Below, piece after piece: positions 34,212 to 44,700 of a stretch of 64,000 bases of DNA (positions within the stretch are counted from its first letter, which is position 1; each line of letters opens with the position of its first letter). The notes under the pieces were generated by a model. It saw only the letters and a program-made list of their open reading frames with translations, was not told the origin of the DNA and searched no databases. Origin of the DNA: Prosthecobacter gellanilyticus (GTDB lineage Bacteria > Verrucomicrobiota > Verrucomicrobiia > Verrucomicrobiales > Verrucomicrobiaceae); assembly GCF_007992435.1 (NCBI RefSeq), contig NZ_BKAG01000033.1, forward strand, positions 1 through 64,000, read 5' to 3'. The translations under genes were made by a program, and so were the position numbers.

Positions 34212-35993
34212 ATGAACATTTTCATCAGAAAGTCTGAAGACCGCTCGAAACCCAACCGTCGTGACTTCCTGCTTCAGACGGGCTGTGCCTCCATGGGCAT
34301 CACCAGCCTGGTCAACACGCTGGCGCAGCTCAAGCTCACCGGGGCTGCGGCGGCGCAGAGCGCGGGAGATGACTACAAGGCGCTCGTCTGCCTTTTCCTC
34401 AATGGTGGCAATGACTCGAACAACCTTCTGATCCCGGCGGCTGGCAGCACGGCCCGCACGGACTACCAGAGCGGACGCGGTGTGCTTGCCGTCAGTGATG
34501 CCTCGTTCAATTACACGCCGGGGAATAACAATGGATACTTCAATGAGTCCACCGGCACGATCACCCTGGATCCGGTCACCTCCCGCCTCACGCCGACCAA
34601 TGCCACGGTGGGCGGCACAAGCCAGTTTGACCCGCTCAGCCGGCCGGGCTACACGAATGGCAGCATGGCCCTGCATCCAGGCGCTTATCCGCTGAAGACC
34701 TTGTTTGAAAAAAGCGAGCTGAGCTTCTTCGCGAACATCGGCACGCTGGTCGGCACGCAGAACATCACGCGGGCGAACTTCAACACGCTGCCGGCAAGCA
34801 CCAAGCCGCCGCAGCTTTTCTCCCACAGTGACCAGCAGACGCAGTGGCAGTCGTCCTTGCCCGACAGGCCTTTCTCCAGCGGATGGGGCGGTCGCGTGGC
34901 GGACATTGTTGCCAGCATGAACAGCGGGGACCTGGGGGTGAACGTCTCCATCGCCGGGGCGAACAGCTTCCTCATCGGCGGCAAGGAGCAGCCCTACTTC
35001 ATGAGCTCTTCCGGGGCCGTCACCGCGCTCACGGGCTTCAGCGGCGGCAGTCCGAGCACTTCCTATGGTGGTGCGCTGCGGAACGCGGCCCTGCGCCCTG
35101 ACTTCGTCAATCTCAGCGCGCCAGGGGCGAACAAGTACAGCCCTGCGGCGGCCTTGAACGGCGGCAGTGATCCTCTCAGCGGCACGAACTACGTCAACTC
35201 TTCCGCAGGCTGGCGCTTCCGTGCGCTGGAACAGATCATGGCGGCCAGCCATAACAGCCTTTTCGACAACGAATACGCGGAAACGCCCAAGAGCGCCCGC
35301 AATACGGAAGGCCTGGTCGGCACCGCGTTGTCCCAGACCGCCTCTCCGAACCCCACGCTGGATGCGCATTGGAGCAACTGGTTCCCCGGCGGCTTCGGCC
35401 AGACGGACCTGAGCAACCAGCTCAAAGTCGTGGCGCGCCTCATCGCGGGACGCAGCCTGCTGAGCAACAAGCGGCAGATCTTCTTCGTGCAGGTGGGTGG
35501 TTATGACACGCACACCTCCCAGATCCCGAGCACGGCAGTCAACCAGGGGCACTACAGTCTGGTGAACAATCTCAGCCGCAGCATCCGTGCCTTCCGGGAC
35601 GCCATGGTGAGCCTGGGCATGTGGAATAATGTGATGCTTTTCACGGCCTCTGACTTCAACCGCACCTTCACACCGAACAAAAACGATGCCACAGGGGGCT
35701 CTGACCATGCCTGGGGCGGTCACAGCCTGGTCTGCGGCGGCGCGGTGAAGGGCCGGCAGATTCTCGGCCAGTTTCCGGATCTCACCGTCAATGGCGGCAT
35801 CGACTGCACGGGCAACCGCGGCCGGTGGATCCCGACCACGGCGGTGGACCAGAAAGTCGCTCTCATCTCAAAGTGGTTTGGTGTGCCTGAAAGCAGGCTG
35901 ACGGAGGTGGTGCCGAACTTCCTGCGCTTCATGCCAGACCTGAGCACCACCACGCTCCAGCAAAGGAACCTGGATTTTATTAACTTTGGTTGA
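34212..35993 (+). CDS. DUF1501 protein, Tat-exported (second copy)
   Basis: This 593-residue protein has a twin-arginine signal (KPNRRDFLLQ, then TGCASMGITSLVNTLAQL) and the DUF1501 domain with VCLFLNGGNDSNNLL, FSHSDQQTQWQSS, FFVQVGGYDTHTSQ and NDATGGSDHAWGGHSLV. It has the same length as, and aligns end to end with, the product of 24288-26069. Each DUF1501 protein therefore has its own DUF1800 partner, which suggests specific pairing. The biochemical role is unknown. Confidence 0.92.
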   Translation: MNIFIRKSEDRSKPNRRDFLLQTGCASMGITSLVNTLAQLKLTGAAAAQSAGDDYKALVCLFLNGGNDSNNLLIPAAGSTARTDYQSGRGVLAVSDASFNYTPGNNNGYFNESTGTITLDPVTSRLTPTNATVGGTSQFDPLSRPGYTNGSMALHPGAYPLKTLFEKSELSFFANIGTLVGTQNITRANFNTLPASTKPPQLFSHSDQQTQWQSSLPDRPFSSGWGGRVADIVASMNSGDLGVNVSIAGANSFLIGGKEQPYFMSSSGAVTALTGFSGGSPSTSYGGALRNAALRPDFVNLSAPGANKYSPAAALNGGSDPLSGTNYVNSSAGWRFRALEQIMAASHNSLFDNEYAETPKSARNTEGLVGTALSQTASPNPTLDAHWSNWFPGGFGQTDLSNQLKVVARLIAGRSLLSNKRQIFFVQVGGYDTHTSQIPSTAVNQGHYSLVNNLSRSIRAFRDAMVSLGMWNNVMLFTASDFNRTFTPNKNDATGGSDHAWGGHSLVCGGAVKGRQILGQFPDLTVNGGIDCTGNRGRWIPTTAVDQKVALISKWFGVPESRLTEVVPNFLRFMPDLSTTTLQQRNLDFINFG

Positions 35994-36084
35994 TTTTTTC
36001 TTGTTCCAAATAATGCGATGCGGTAGGTTTCCACAGCTTCTGCTGTGAGAGAGCCTTATTCCGAAATCGAACCCTTTTCGGAAG

Positions 36085-36119
36085 CCTGCCAGGGGGTGGT
36101 TTTTTGAACCCCGGGCAGG
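36085..36119 (+). terminator. interrupted hairpin after the second cassette
   Basis: CCTGCC (36085-36090) pairs with GGCAGG (36114-36119), with an inner GGGG/CCCC stem and a T-rich loop. It lies 92 bases after the DUF1501 stop in a 237-base gap. There is no T-run after the stem; a terminator role is possible only. Confidence 0.35.
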
Positions 36120-36230
36120 GTCGCAGGCTCAGAAAAGGTGTCTGTGTGATGCACAGGCGAACATCTTGTGAATAACTCTGCGCGACATCTCCGTATCGGT
36201 ATTTCCAGTTTCTCTTCCCGACCACTTTTC

Positions 36231-38060
36231 ATGCGCCTGCTCCCAGCCGCTTGCGCGGTTCTTCTGTTCTCATCCCCTCTGTTTTCTTCAGCCGCCGTGC
36301 TGGGGGATGAGTCGCGCCTTGTCTGGCAGCCTGTGCAGGAGTACTTCATCCATGTGCAGCCGGGGAAGAAAGCAGAGCCCGTGGAAGGCAAGCGCCGCCT
36401 GAACTCCTTCACCGCTTACACGCATCTGGGCACCGACTTTGGCTTCATGGGCCCGGCGGAGCACGACATCGAATGGCAGGCGGACGAGATCCGCGTGCAT
36501 CTGGGGCAGGAGCCTGAGGCCTGGTCGGGCATGTGGCACAGCCTCGCCGGTCTGGCTCGCGAGTCGCAGAAGTCCCTGAACTTTGCCGCAGCGTGGTCGC
36601 CGCTGGTCGGCGCGAAGCACCAGCCGCGCATTGCCAGCGTGCGGGTGGACGTCAGCGGGCATGGCAAACTGAAGCTGGAGATCAAATCTGATCTTCAGGA
36701 ACTGCTTTGGTCCACCTCTATCACGGTGGACGAGCCTTCCACGCGGCCCGTCGTGCTGCCAGTCTCGCCTCTGGCTTGCGGCAAGGCCAAGCTGCTCACC
36801 TGGATCGCGGAGCCGGGTTCGGAGCTCACCATTGAAAGGCTTCACCTCGGTGTGGAGACAGCGGGCGTGCCGTTTGACGAGCATGTGCTCGCCGCTTCGT
36901 ATGCCAAGCTGGCGCGCTCCTATGATGAGAGCTCCGGCTTCGTGAAGGATCGTGCGCATCTGGAGGACGGCGCTTTCGAGTCCGTGGCTTCCACGGGGCT
37001 TTTCGCCCTGGCGACGGGGGTCTTGTCCCAGCCGCCTCTGCAGATTGTCAGCCCGGAGAAAGCCCGTGCCACCCTGAGGCAGATCCATGCGGCAGTGAAG
37101 GCTCTGGACCGCCCGCACGGAGTGCTGCCGCATTTCGTCCGCCGTGGTGCCACCGGTTACGTGGTGCATCCCGGCACGGAGTACAGCACCGTGGACACCG
37201 CCTTGTATTATCACTGCCTCCTGCTCGCCACGGAAATGCTGGGGGATGCGGAATTGAAGGCGGATGTCGTCTCATTGGTGGATCAGATCGACTTCACGGA
37301 TCTCCGCCTGCCTGGTGGCGAGATCACCCACGGCCTGAAGGAAGACGGGCGCACCCTGCTGGCGCATGGCTGGGAAGACTGGGGCGGTGAGAGCGCGCTG
37401 GTGATGATGCTGCAAAACATCGTCGACGAGCATGCGCCGCGCCGGAAGATGGAACGTCCTGGCCAGGCCTGGCAGGGGACCGGATTCATCACGGAACTGC
37501 AGAGCCTGTTTTACCCCGACTTTGACAGCGATGTGCCGGATGCGCTGGACGGTGTGCGCTGGCTCACCGCGCGCCGGCGCATGCTGTCCACGCAGCGTGA
37601 CTACATCACCCGCACCTGGCCGGGCAGCATGGCGGCGAAGATCGGCCTGTATGGCTTGTCAGCCGGTGAAGGCCTGTATGGCAACTCCTACCATGTCGGC
37701 GGTACTGATCTGCCAGACCAGGCGGTGATCCATCCGCACTACGTGCTCATGTCCGCCGCGCTGACAGAGCCTCGCGACACTTACACCGTGCTGCGCCGCA
37801 TGGAGAAGGCCGGTCTTCTGCCTCCTTGGGGCATGGTGGAGGCAGCCTCGGTGAACGGGAAGAGTTACCTGCCCATGAACGGCTCCTTGAATGCAGGCTT
37901 CGAAACGCTCGGTGCCTATCACCTCCTGGCACGCAACCGCGGCATTCCAAACGCCATCTACAACGCCAGCCGCCAGTCCCCTGAGCTGCGCCGTGCTGTG
38001 CAGATCTTCTACCCCATCCAGGAGGGGGAGATGCCGGTGAGCCTGAGCGCCTCGGAGTGA
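36231..38060 (+). CDS. secreted glycoamylase-like protein
   Basis: This 609-residue protein has a signal peptide (RLLPAACAVLLFSSPLFSSA). The N-terminal 200 residues look like a beta-rich domain. The C-terminal 370 residues look like an alpha/alpha toroid: helices with paired aromatic loops such as HGWEDWGGESALVMML, FYPDFDSDVP and a late LYGLSAGEGLYGNSYHVGG block. This pattern resembles glycoamylase-like (PF10091-type) and related glycan-active proteins, but the match is not strong enough to name a substrate. The start at 36231 was chosen for the signal peptide; an upstream in-frame ATG at 36168 would bury it. It follows the DUF1501 gene after 237 bases. Confidence 0.65.
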   Translation: MRLLPAACAVLLFSSPLFSSAAVLGDESRLVWQPVQEYFIHVQPGKKAEPVEGKRRLNSFTAYTHLGTDFGFMGPAEHDIEWQADEIRVHLGQEPEAWSGMWHSLAGLARESQKSLNFAAAWSPLVGAKHQPRIASVRVDVSGHGKLKLEIKSDLQELLWSTSITVDEPSTRPVVLPVSPLACGKAKLLTWIAEPGSELTIERLHLGVETAGVPFDEHVLAASYAKLARSYDESSGFVKDRAHLEDGAFESVASTGLFALATGVLSQPPLQIVSPEKARATLRQIHAAVKALDRPHGVLPHFVRRGATGYVVHPGTEYSTVDTALYYHCLLLATEMLGDAELKADVVSLVDQIDFTDLRLPGGEITHGLKEDGRTLLAHGWEDWGGESALVMMLQNIVDEHAPRRKMERPGQAWQGTGFITELQSLFYPDFDSDVPDALDGVRWLTARRRMLSTQRDYITRTWPGSMAAKIGLYGLSAGEGLYGNSYHVGGTDLPDQAVIHPHYVLMSAALTEPRDTYTVLRRMEKAGLLPPWGMVEAASVNGKSYLPMNGSLNAGFETLGAYHLLARNRGIPNAIYNASRQSPELRRAVQIFYPIQEGEMPVSLSASE

Positions 38061-38145
38061 GGCTCTTTGTGGGAAGCGGACTTTCCTGAGGGCTGACGTG
38101 TTTTTAGTTAGACAGAGGCTGCTAAACACACGATCAGGCCTCCTC

Positions 38146-38502
38146 ATGATTCGAGTCCCTATTCAGAAAGAAAAGACAGGGAACGCGATTCTACTGATTC
38201 CGGTGGCTGCGCTGGCCGGCATGGTTGGGCTGGCACTCTTTTGGATGGGTGGTGCTGACCGGAGGAATGCCGATCAGATCGTTTCCAAGATCGAGGGTTA
38301 TCGCCTTCATGAAGGCCACCTGCCCAATCCTGAGGATCAGCAGTTGATGAAGGCGTTGGGATTCAAGCCGGCGGCAGGATGGATCCCAGACTACGAGCCG
38401 TTGGACAGCTCCAGCTACCGAATCACCCTCCTCGGAGGTTTAGACGGTCCATTTTGGATTTACGAGTCCAAGCCCAGGGCATGGCGGTATGGCTATCCCT
38501 AG
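38146..38502 (+). CDS. small membrane-anchored protein of unknown function
   Basis: This 118-residue protein has a short cytoplasmic N-terminus, one membrane helix (NAILLIPVAALAGMVGLALFWM) and a small extracytoplasmic domain starting ADQIVSKIEGYRLHEGHLP and ending in SKPRAWRYGY. The IE-YR-HEGHLPNPEDQ segment resembles the region after the helix in some pseudopilin-like proteins, but no prepilin cleavage site is seen. Function not recognised. The start at 38146 follows a pyrimidine-rich leader, as elsewhere in the window. Confidence 0.6.
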   Translation: MIRVPIQKEKTGNAILLIPVAALAGMVGLALFWMGGADRRNADQIVSKIEGYRLHEGHLPNPEDQQLMKALGFKPAAGWIPDYEPLDSSSYRITLLGGLDGPFWIYESKPRAWRYGYP

Positions 38503-38518
38503 AGGTTAGGTCGGTTAG

Positions 38519-38567
38519 GTCGCGGAGCGTCCTGGAGTGCTCCAGTCCTCTGGAGCTTTTCGAAGAA
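38519..38567 (+). repeat. dispersed 3'-end element, copy A
   Basis: The core CGCGGAGCGTCCTGGAG begins 18 bases after the stop of the small membrane protein gene, in the sense orientation. It is followed by a hairpin GCTCCAG (38539-38545) / CTGGAGC (38550-38556) with a TCCT loop, and then TTTT. This copy looks like a true intrinsic terminator. It faces copy C across the same convergent gap. Confidence 0.7.
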
Positions 38568-38651
38568 GCGAGTGATGGGCGATTTTCCGGAGGCGAATGA
38601 ACCTCAACTGACCTTCGCATTTGAATGATGCAAAGGTTATTGTTAGGCCTT

Positions 38652-38695
38652 CAAGAGCGCCGGAGGGCCGGCGCTCTCCAGGACGCTTCGCGATT
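38652..38695 (-). repeat. dispersed 3'-end element, copy C
   Basis: On the minus strand, 31 bases after the prfC stop, the core CGCGAAGCGTCCTGGAG is followed by a hairpin. Its arms (plus strand 38656-38663 AGCGCCGG and 38668-38675 CCGGCGCT) are different bases from those of copies A and B but are fully paired, with a 4-base loop. This pattern indicates selection on the structure. Confidence 0.7.
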
Positions 38696-38726
38696 ATTCG
38701 GGGCTCTGGCGAGAGCTGCGGTCACT

Positions 38727-40349
38727 TCAGAACGGATAGGCACTGATCTCGAACTTCTCGCCGTTCTTGGTCTCGAAGTAGCCGGCGCTGACCTTGTCGC
38801 TGAAGAGGGCCACCCAGTTCCCGAAGGCATCGAGCGCGAGCGTGGTGTCATAGCTGGCGGCGAGGTTCGGCTTGGGCTTCGTGGTCTGGCCGCGCACAGG
38901 CTTGGGGGCGTCCTCGGGGTTCTTTTCACGAATCCAGCGGACGATGGTCCAGGGGGCGTATTCAAGGCGCACCTCAGCGCTGTATTCGCTCTCGAGGCGA
39001 TACTTCAGCACGTCAAACTGCAGCGGACCCACGGCGCCGAGGAGAGGAATGCGAACGAAAGCATCTGGCAGCTCGAAGGGCTGGGCCACGCCTTCCTTCA
39101 GGAGCTGGTCGAGACCGTCACGGAAGCGCTTGAACTTCGCGGTGTTCTCATTGTGCAGATACGCGAAGCACTCCGGAGCGAAGCGGGGCATCTCGTCATA
39201 CTTGATGTTAGGGTCGTCAGAGAGTGTGTCGCCGATCTGGAAGCCGTAGTTGCCCACAAGTCCGACCACATCACCTGCCCAGGCTTCGTTCACGGTCTCG
39301 CGCTCCTGCGCGAACAAACGTTGTGAATTGCCGAGGCGCATCTTCGTGCCGGTGCGCGTGTTCGTGGCGCTCATGTCACGCTGGAAGCAGCCGGAGACGA
39401 TGCGGATGAAGGCCACGTGGTCACGGTGACGCGGGTTCATGTTCGCCTGGATCTTGAAGACGAAGCCGGAGAAGGTCTCTGAGTCAGGTTCGACGATGCG
39501 CTCGCCGACCAGGCGAGGCGCGGGAGTCGGCGCCATGGCGAGGAAGCTGTCCAGCATCATCTGCACGCCGAAGTTGTTCATGGCGCTGCCGTAGAACACA
39601 GGGGTGATCTGGCCGCGGCGGACTTTCTCCAGGGAGAACTCCGCGCCCACGCCATCGAGCAATTCCAGCTCTTCGCAGACACGCGCATAGACGAGCGGGG
39701 GCAGGGCATTGCTCACGCTTTCATCCTCGATGCCCTTCACATTCACCGGTGCACGGAACATGCCGCCGACGGTTCGTTCGAAGAGATGCACCTGATTGGA
39801 CTGGCGATCAAAGACGCCTTTGAAGTCCACGCCATCACCGAGCGGCCAGTTCATGGGGCAGGAGGCGATGCCGAGCACCTTCTCCAGCTCGTCCAGCAGG
39901 TCGAGCGGCGGACGTGCCGGGCGGTCGAGCTTGTTCATGAAGGTGAAGATGGGCACGCCACGGCGGCGGCAGACCTCAAAGAGCTTCAGCGTCTGGCTCT
40001 CGATGCCTTTACCGGCATCAATCACCATCACCGCGGCATCCACGGCGGTGAGCACGCGGTAGGTATCTTCGGAGAAGTCTTTGTGACCGGGGGTGTCGAG
40101 CAGGTTCACCACGCAGTCCTTGTATTCAAACTGCAGCACCGTGGAGCTGACGGAGATACCACGCTGCTTTTCCAGCTCCATCCAGTCAGAGGTGGTGGCG
40201 CGCTGGTTCTTGCGCGCGGTGACGCTTCCGGCGAGCTGCACGGCACCGCCGTAGAGGAGCAGCTTTTCCGTGAGCGTGGTCTTCCCCGCATCCGGATGGG
40301 AGATGATGGCAAAGGTGCGGCGGCGGGCGACTTCAGAGGCAGCGGACAT
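38727..40349 (-). CDS. prfC: peptide chain release factor 3
   Basis: RF3 is a translational GTPase that recycles RF1 and RF2 from the ribosome after peptide release. The 540-residue length is normal. The G domain motifs are G1 SHPDAGKTTLTEKLL, the switch region with RGISVSST, G3 LLDTPGHKDFSEDTYR, and G4 FMNKLDRP. The RF3-specific segments SDWMELEKQRGIS and GAVGPLQFDVLKYRLESEY are present. The start at 40349 gives the usual short N-terminus ahead of RRRTFAIISHPDAGKT. It is divergent from queF with 132 bases between starts. Confidence 0.96.
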   Translation of the reverse strand: MSAASEVARRRTFAIISHPDAGKTTLTEKLLLYGGAVQLAGSVTARKNQRATTSDWMELEKQRGISVSSTVLQFEYKDCVVNLLDTPGHKDFSEDTYRVLTAVDAAVMVIDAGKGIESQTLKLFEVCRRRGVPIFTFMNKLDRPARPPLDLLDELEKVLGIASCPMNWPLGDGVDFKGVFDRQSNQVHLFERTVGGMFRAPVNVKGIEDESVSNALPPLVYARVCEELELLDGVGAEFSLEKVRRGQITPVFYGSAMNNFGVQMMLDSFLAMAPTPAPRLVGERIVEPDSETFSGFVFKIQANMNPRHRDHVAFIRIVSGCFQRDMSATNTRTGTKMRLGNSQRLFAQERETVNEAWAGDVVGLVGNYGFQIGDTLSDDPNIKYDEMPRFAPECFAYLHNENTAKFKRFRDGLDQLLKEGVAQPFELPDAFVRIPLLGAVGPLQFDVLKYRLESEYSAEVRLEYAPWTIVRWIREKNPEDAPKPVRGQTTKPKPNLAASYDTTLALDAFGNWVALFSDKVSAGYFETKNGEKFEISAYPF

Positions 40350-40481
40350 GAGCGGGGCAGGGCAGGGGCGGAAAAGGGGCGTGCTCCTTCGTCTCTCGGG
40401 CGGGGTTTCTCAAGCCCGGGATTTGCGCCCGGTGGACTGGCATGGTTGCGGCTGGGAGGTTCCCGGGCATACTGCACGCTC

Positions 40482-40922
40482 ATGTCTGACACCAAGTCCT
40501 CCGATCTCTCCCTCCTCGGCCGTTCCGAGCACCGCCTGCCTGCCTCTCCTGACGAGGCCGCGCTGGAGACCTTCCCCAACCGCACCCCAGGCCGGAACTA
40601 CACCATCCACCTCAGCCAGCCGGACTTTGCCTCCCTCTGCCCCGTGACCGGCCAGCCAGATGCGGCTCACATCGAGATCATCTACATCCCTGACACAAGC
40701 TGTGTGGAGACGAAGTCCCTGAAGTTCTACCTGGCCAGCTTCCGCAACCATGCCTCCTTCAATGAGGCGATCGTGAACCGCATTCTGGATGATCTGGTGA
40801 AGGCCTGCGCGCCGAAGCAGGCGATCGTGCGCGGCCGCTTTGTTCCCCGTGGCGGCATCCAGCTCACCTGTGAGGCACGCTTCCCGAACTTCGAAGGCAC
40901 GCTGGAGATGCCGAAGCCCTGA
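40482..40922 (+). CDS. queF: NADPH-dependent 7-cyano-7-deazaguanine reductase
   Basis: QueF reduces the nitrile of preQ0 to the amine of preQ1 in queuosine synthesis. This is the short, single-domain (YkvM-type) form of 146 residues. The active-site cysteine lies in IYIPDTSCVETKSLKFYL, preceded by CPVTGQPD and followed by RNHASFNEAIVNRILDDL and the C-terminal FVPRGGIQLTCEARFP. The start at 40482 gives MSDTKSSDLS; the open frame extends upstream antisense to prfC without coding support. queC follows after 26 bases, so the two likely form one transcript. No preQ1 riboswitch was recognised upstream. Confidence 0.95.
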   Translation: MSDTKSSDLSLLGRSEHRLPASPDEAALETFPNRTPGRNYTIHLSQPDFASLCPVTGQPDAAHIEIIYIPDTSCVETKSLKFYLASFRNHASFNEAIVNRILDDLVKACAPKQAIVRGRFVPRGGIQLTCEARFPNFEGTLEMPKP

Positions 40923-40948
40923 CCCCGATCTGATCTGCGACCTCCTTC

Positions 40949-41605
40949 ATGAAGACTCTCGTTCTCCTCAGCGGCGGCATGGATTCGACGACGGCCCTCT
41001 ACTGGGCGCAAAAGGAGCATGAAGTCGTGGGCGCGGTGAGTTTTGACTATGGCTCCAAGCACAATGCGAAGGAACTGGAGCAGGCTGCGTGGCACTGCCA
41101 GCAGTTTGGTCTGAGGCACGATGTGGTGGCACTGCCCTTCGTGAACGAGCTCTTCACCTCTGATCTGCTACAAAGTGGTGGCGAAATCCCTGACGGGCAT
41201 TACGCGCATGAAAACATGAAGCGCACCGTGGTGCCGTTTCGCAATGGCATCATGCTCGCCATCGCCTGCGGGATTGCTGAATCACGTGAGGCGCAGGCAC
41301 TTGTCATCGCGGCCCATGCAGGTGATCACACGATCTATCCGGACTGCCGGGAGCCCTTCATGCAGGCCATGGCTGACTCGATGCGCGAAGGCACGTATGC
41401 GCGGATTGAGCTGCTGCGTCCCTTCATTGCGATGGACAAGGCGGCCATCGCCAAGCTTGGTGATGAGCTCGGCATCGACTTCGCTCATACCTGGAGCTGC
41501 TACAAAGGCGGTGCCGTGCATTGCGGCACCTGTGGTACCTGCGTGGAGAGGCGTGAGGCGTTCGAGCTCGCAGGATTGCGGGACGTTACAAGATACTTAC
41601 ACTAA
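40949..41605 (+). CDS. queC: 7-cyano-7-deazaguanine synthase
   Basis: QueC makes preQ0 from 7-carboxy-7-deazaguanine with ATP and ammonia. The 218-residue protein has the N-terminal PP-loop VLLSGGMDSTTALYWA, the conserved SFDYGSKHNAKELE, the PFRNGIMLAIACGIA segment, and the C-terminal zinc site with Cys residues in TWSCYKGGAVHCGTCGTC. It is adjacent to queF, an arrangement seen in many bacteria. queD and queE are not in this window. Confidence 0.96.
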   Translation: MKTLVLLSGGMDSTTALYWAQKEHEVVGAVSFDYGSKHNAKELEQAAWHCQQFGLRHDVVALPFVNELFTSDLLQSGGEIPDGHYAHENMKRTVVPFRNGIMLAIACGIAESREAQALVIAAHAGDHTIYPDCREPFMQAMADSMREGTYARIELLRPFIAMDKAAIAKLGDELGIDFAHTWSCYKGGAVHCGTCGTCVERREAFELAGLRDVTRYLH

Positions 41606-41731
41606 GAAAAAGGTGAGGCGGCCGGAGACTTCTGTAGCGGTATTGTGACTTGTGCTCGGACCGACGAAAACGTCTTCATGCGTTTCGTGTAGATTGTTAG
41701 GATCGCTTTTTCGATCTCAACAAATCCCCCC

Positions 41732-44700
41732 ATGAAGATCCTTCGCCGACAGCGGATTGCGCTGACTTATTTGATGCTGGTTCTCACCGTGTCTTGGCAA
41801 GTTGGCCAGCCTTTGCGAGGGGCGACGATTCATTGGGACGGTAGTACCAGTGGAAGCTGGAATGATGCCACCAACTGGAATACTTTGCTGACGGGCGCAG
41901 GAACTGATGTGGCGGTGACCCCCGGAGATGATCTGGTCTTCACGACCTCGACCGGTGCGCTGAACTTCAGCCAGACGATCGACACGGGCGCGGCCCTGGC
42001 GGTGAACAGCCTGCTCTTCAATGCCAGTGCCACCACGGCCATCACCGTGGCGGCTGGCACGGCCGGAAGCAGCCTGACGCTGGGGGCCGGCGGCCTCACG
42101 CTGGACACGGGCACGGGAGCTCATGTGATCAGCGCGCCGATCACTCTCGGCGCAGCGCAGAGCTGGACGAACAACAGCGCGAATCTTTTCACCGTGTCGG
42201 GCAATGTCTCGGCGGGGACGAACCTCCTCACCGCGGCAGGCACGGGCAGCACCACGATCACGGGCATCGTTTCAGGATCCGGTGGCATCACCAAAAATGA
42301 TGCGGGAACGCTCAGGCTGGATGGCGTGAACACTTTCACCGGCGTGACCACGCTGAATGCGGGGACCCTGATGGCCACCACAAGTGCGCAGGCGCTGGGC
42401 ACGGGCACTGCTTCCCTGGTCATCAACGGCGGTACGCTGCATCTGGCGAATGACGCCAGCACCTCCTTCAGCCGCAATACCACCATCACTGCGGATGCCA
42501 CGATTGTCGCGGACCGCCTGTTGAGCTCCACCTCCTCCATCACTCACACGCTGGGCACGCTGAGCCTTGCCGGGGTCACTCTGACCATTAACAAAGGTGC
42601 CAACATCACGAGTTCGGGCAATGGCCAGGTCACTTTCGGCGTCACCACTTTCACGGGCAGTCCCACGATCAGCCAGAATTCTCGTGGCATCATCCAGTTT
42701 GGGAACATCAGTGAGACCGGCGGCGCGCAGAGCCTCTCTTTGGCGGCAGGAAATGGTGCTAGTTCACTGGTGATTCTGAACGGCACGGGTGCCTGGACGG
42801 GTGGCACCATCGTCAATTCCGGCACCTTGCGCGCCAACGTGGCGAACTCCCTGGGAGCCAGCGGCAGCCTGACCACGGTGAATGCCGGGACCGTGGACCT
42901 GCGCAATGCCAGCTCCGCCGCCTCGCGAAACATCACTTATGCCGGCACGGGCACGCTGGCGCTCAGTAATGACTCAAGCACCACCTTCGCTGTGGGAACA
43001 CTGCTGCAAGATGCTGGCACGCTCACCATTACCGCCCAAAGAGTCAACGCCAGCACCACCAACACCACCCACATTCTGAACGAGGCATTCACCCTGAATG
43101 GCAGCCTCATCCTAAACACGGTGAACTCCACTGCTCCGCAGCTGATGACGCTGCGCTTCCAGGGTGCGATCTCCGATGGCGCTGGAGTCAACAACCTGAC
43201 GAAGACCGGCGGTGGTGCCGCCGTGATGGAGGCGGTGTCGAGCTATGATGGCCTGACCACGATCACTCAAGGCACGCTGCGGGTGGGCATTGCGAATGCG
43301 CTGCCTTTCGGCGCTGGCAAGGGAGATCTGACGATGAACCCTGCCAGTGGCAACACCGCCACGCTGGATCTCAATGGTTTCAACCAGACACTGAACGGCC
43401 TTTCAAGCAGCAATGTGGGAGCGAGTGACATCAACAATGCCGGTGTGGCGGCTGCCACGCTGACCATCGGCGGGAACGATGGTGTGGGCACATTCCTCGG
43501 CACCATCCAAAACACGGGCGGTGCGCTTTCGCTGGCCAAGATCGGCGCGGGCACGATCACTCTCTCAGGAACGGGTACCTACACTGGCACCACTTCGGTG
43601 AATGGCGGCATGCTGGTGGTCACACCGGGAGCGGTGGCCACGACCACCGGACTTTCGGTAGGCACCACGGGCAATGGTACTTTCAGCCTGGGTGCGGATG
43701 CCATCGGAGCTTTGCTGACCTTGCCTAACAATGCCAACCTGACGCTGGGCGGCGCTGCCAATGCAGGAACCCTGCATTTCCAGCTCGGTGCGGACACGGC
43801 GAGCTCCGACCGCATCTCACTCGGTGGAACCGGACTGATCAGTGTGGGCGCTGGCGGTGGCTACATCAGCGGCACAGCGCTCAGCGGTTTCATAGCGGGC
43901 TCTTATGAGCTGCTCTCCGGGCCTAACAACATTGTCGGTGGAGCCAATTTTAAACTGGGCAACCTGCCCGGCGGCTTCACCTACTCGCTGGACTACACCA
44001 CGGACCTGAAGAAGCTCAGCCTCATCGCCACGGCGGTGGCCGCCGGCACCTTGTACTGGCGTGGAGATGTGAACACTTCCTGGAACCAGTCCGTGGGTGG
44101 CAACACGAACTGGTCGAGCACGGCGAATGGCCTCACGGAGGCAGGTTACACGCCTGGCAAAGACACCACCGTGATCTTCTCCGCCACGAATGTCCCGTCC
44201 GGCCCGATCACGACGACGCTGGACAACAACTATACGATCGCGGGATTGCAGATTCTGAACTCGGTCACGGGTTCGTTCACGCTTGCACCTGGATTTCAAG
44301 GCAGCCTGGCAATCGGTGCCGGTGGCATCGACATCCAGGCTGGAGGTCCTGTGACAACGCTGATCAACATGCCCGTGGCGCTGACGGCGAATCAAACCTG
44401 GAGTGTGCCTGATTTGGGTAGCACGCTGGAGGTTCCTGGTGTGACCGGTTCTTTCGGCCTGACAAAGGCTGGCAGCGGCACACTGCGCCTCTCAGGTCTC
44501 AGCACCTACACAGGCACCACCCTTGTCAGCGGTGGTTCGCTGGAACCCACGATCGCGAATGCACTGAGTCCGAACTCCACGCATAGCATCTCCGCGGGCG
44601 CCACGCTGCGTCTGAGCGCTGCGGCGACCGCCATCGGCGGCCTGACAGGTGCAGGTGTGGTGGAAAATGGCAATGCCACGACTGGTCGCACGCTGACGGT

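Noticed and set aside
40350-40481. preQ1 riboswitch upstream of queF
   Set aside because: The short C-rich loop and A-rich tail of the known classes could not be identified in this 132-base gap.
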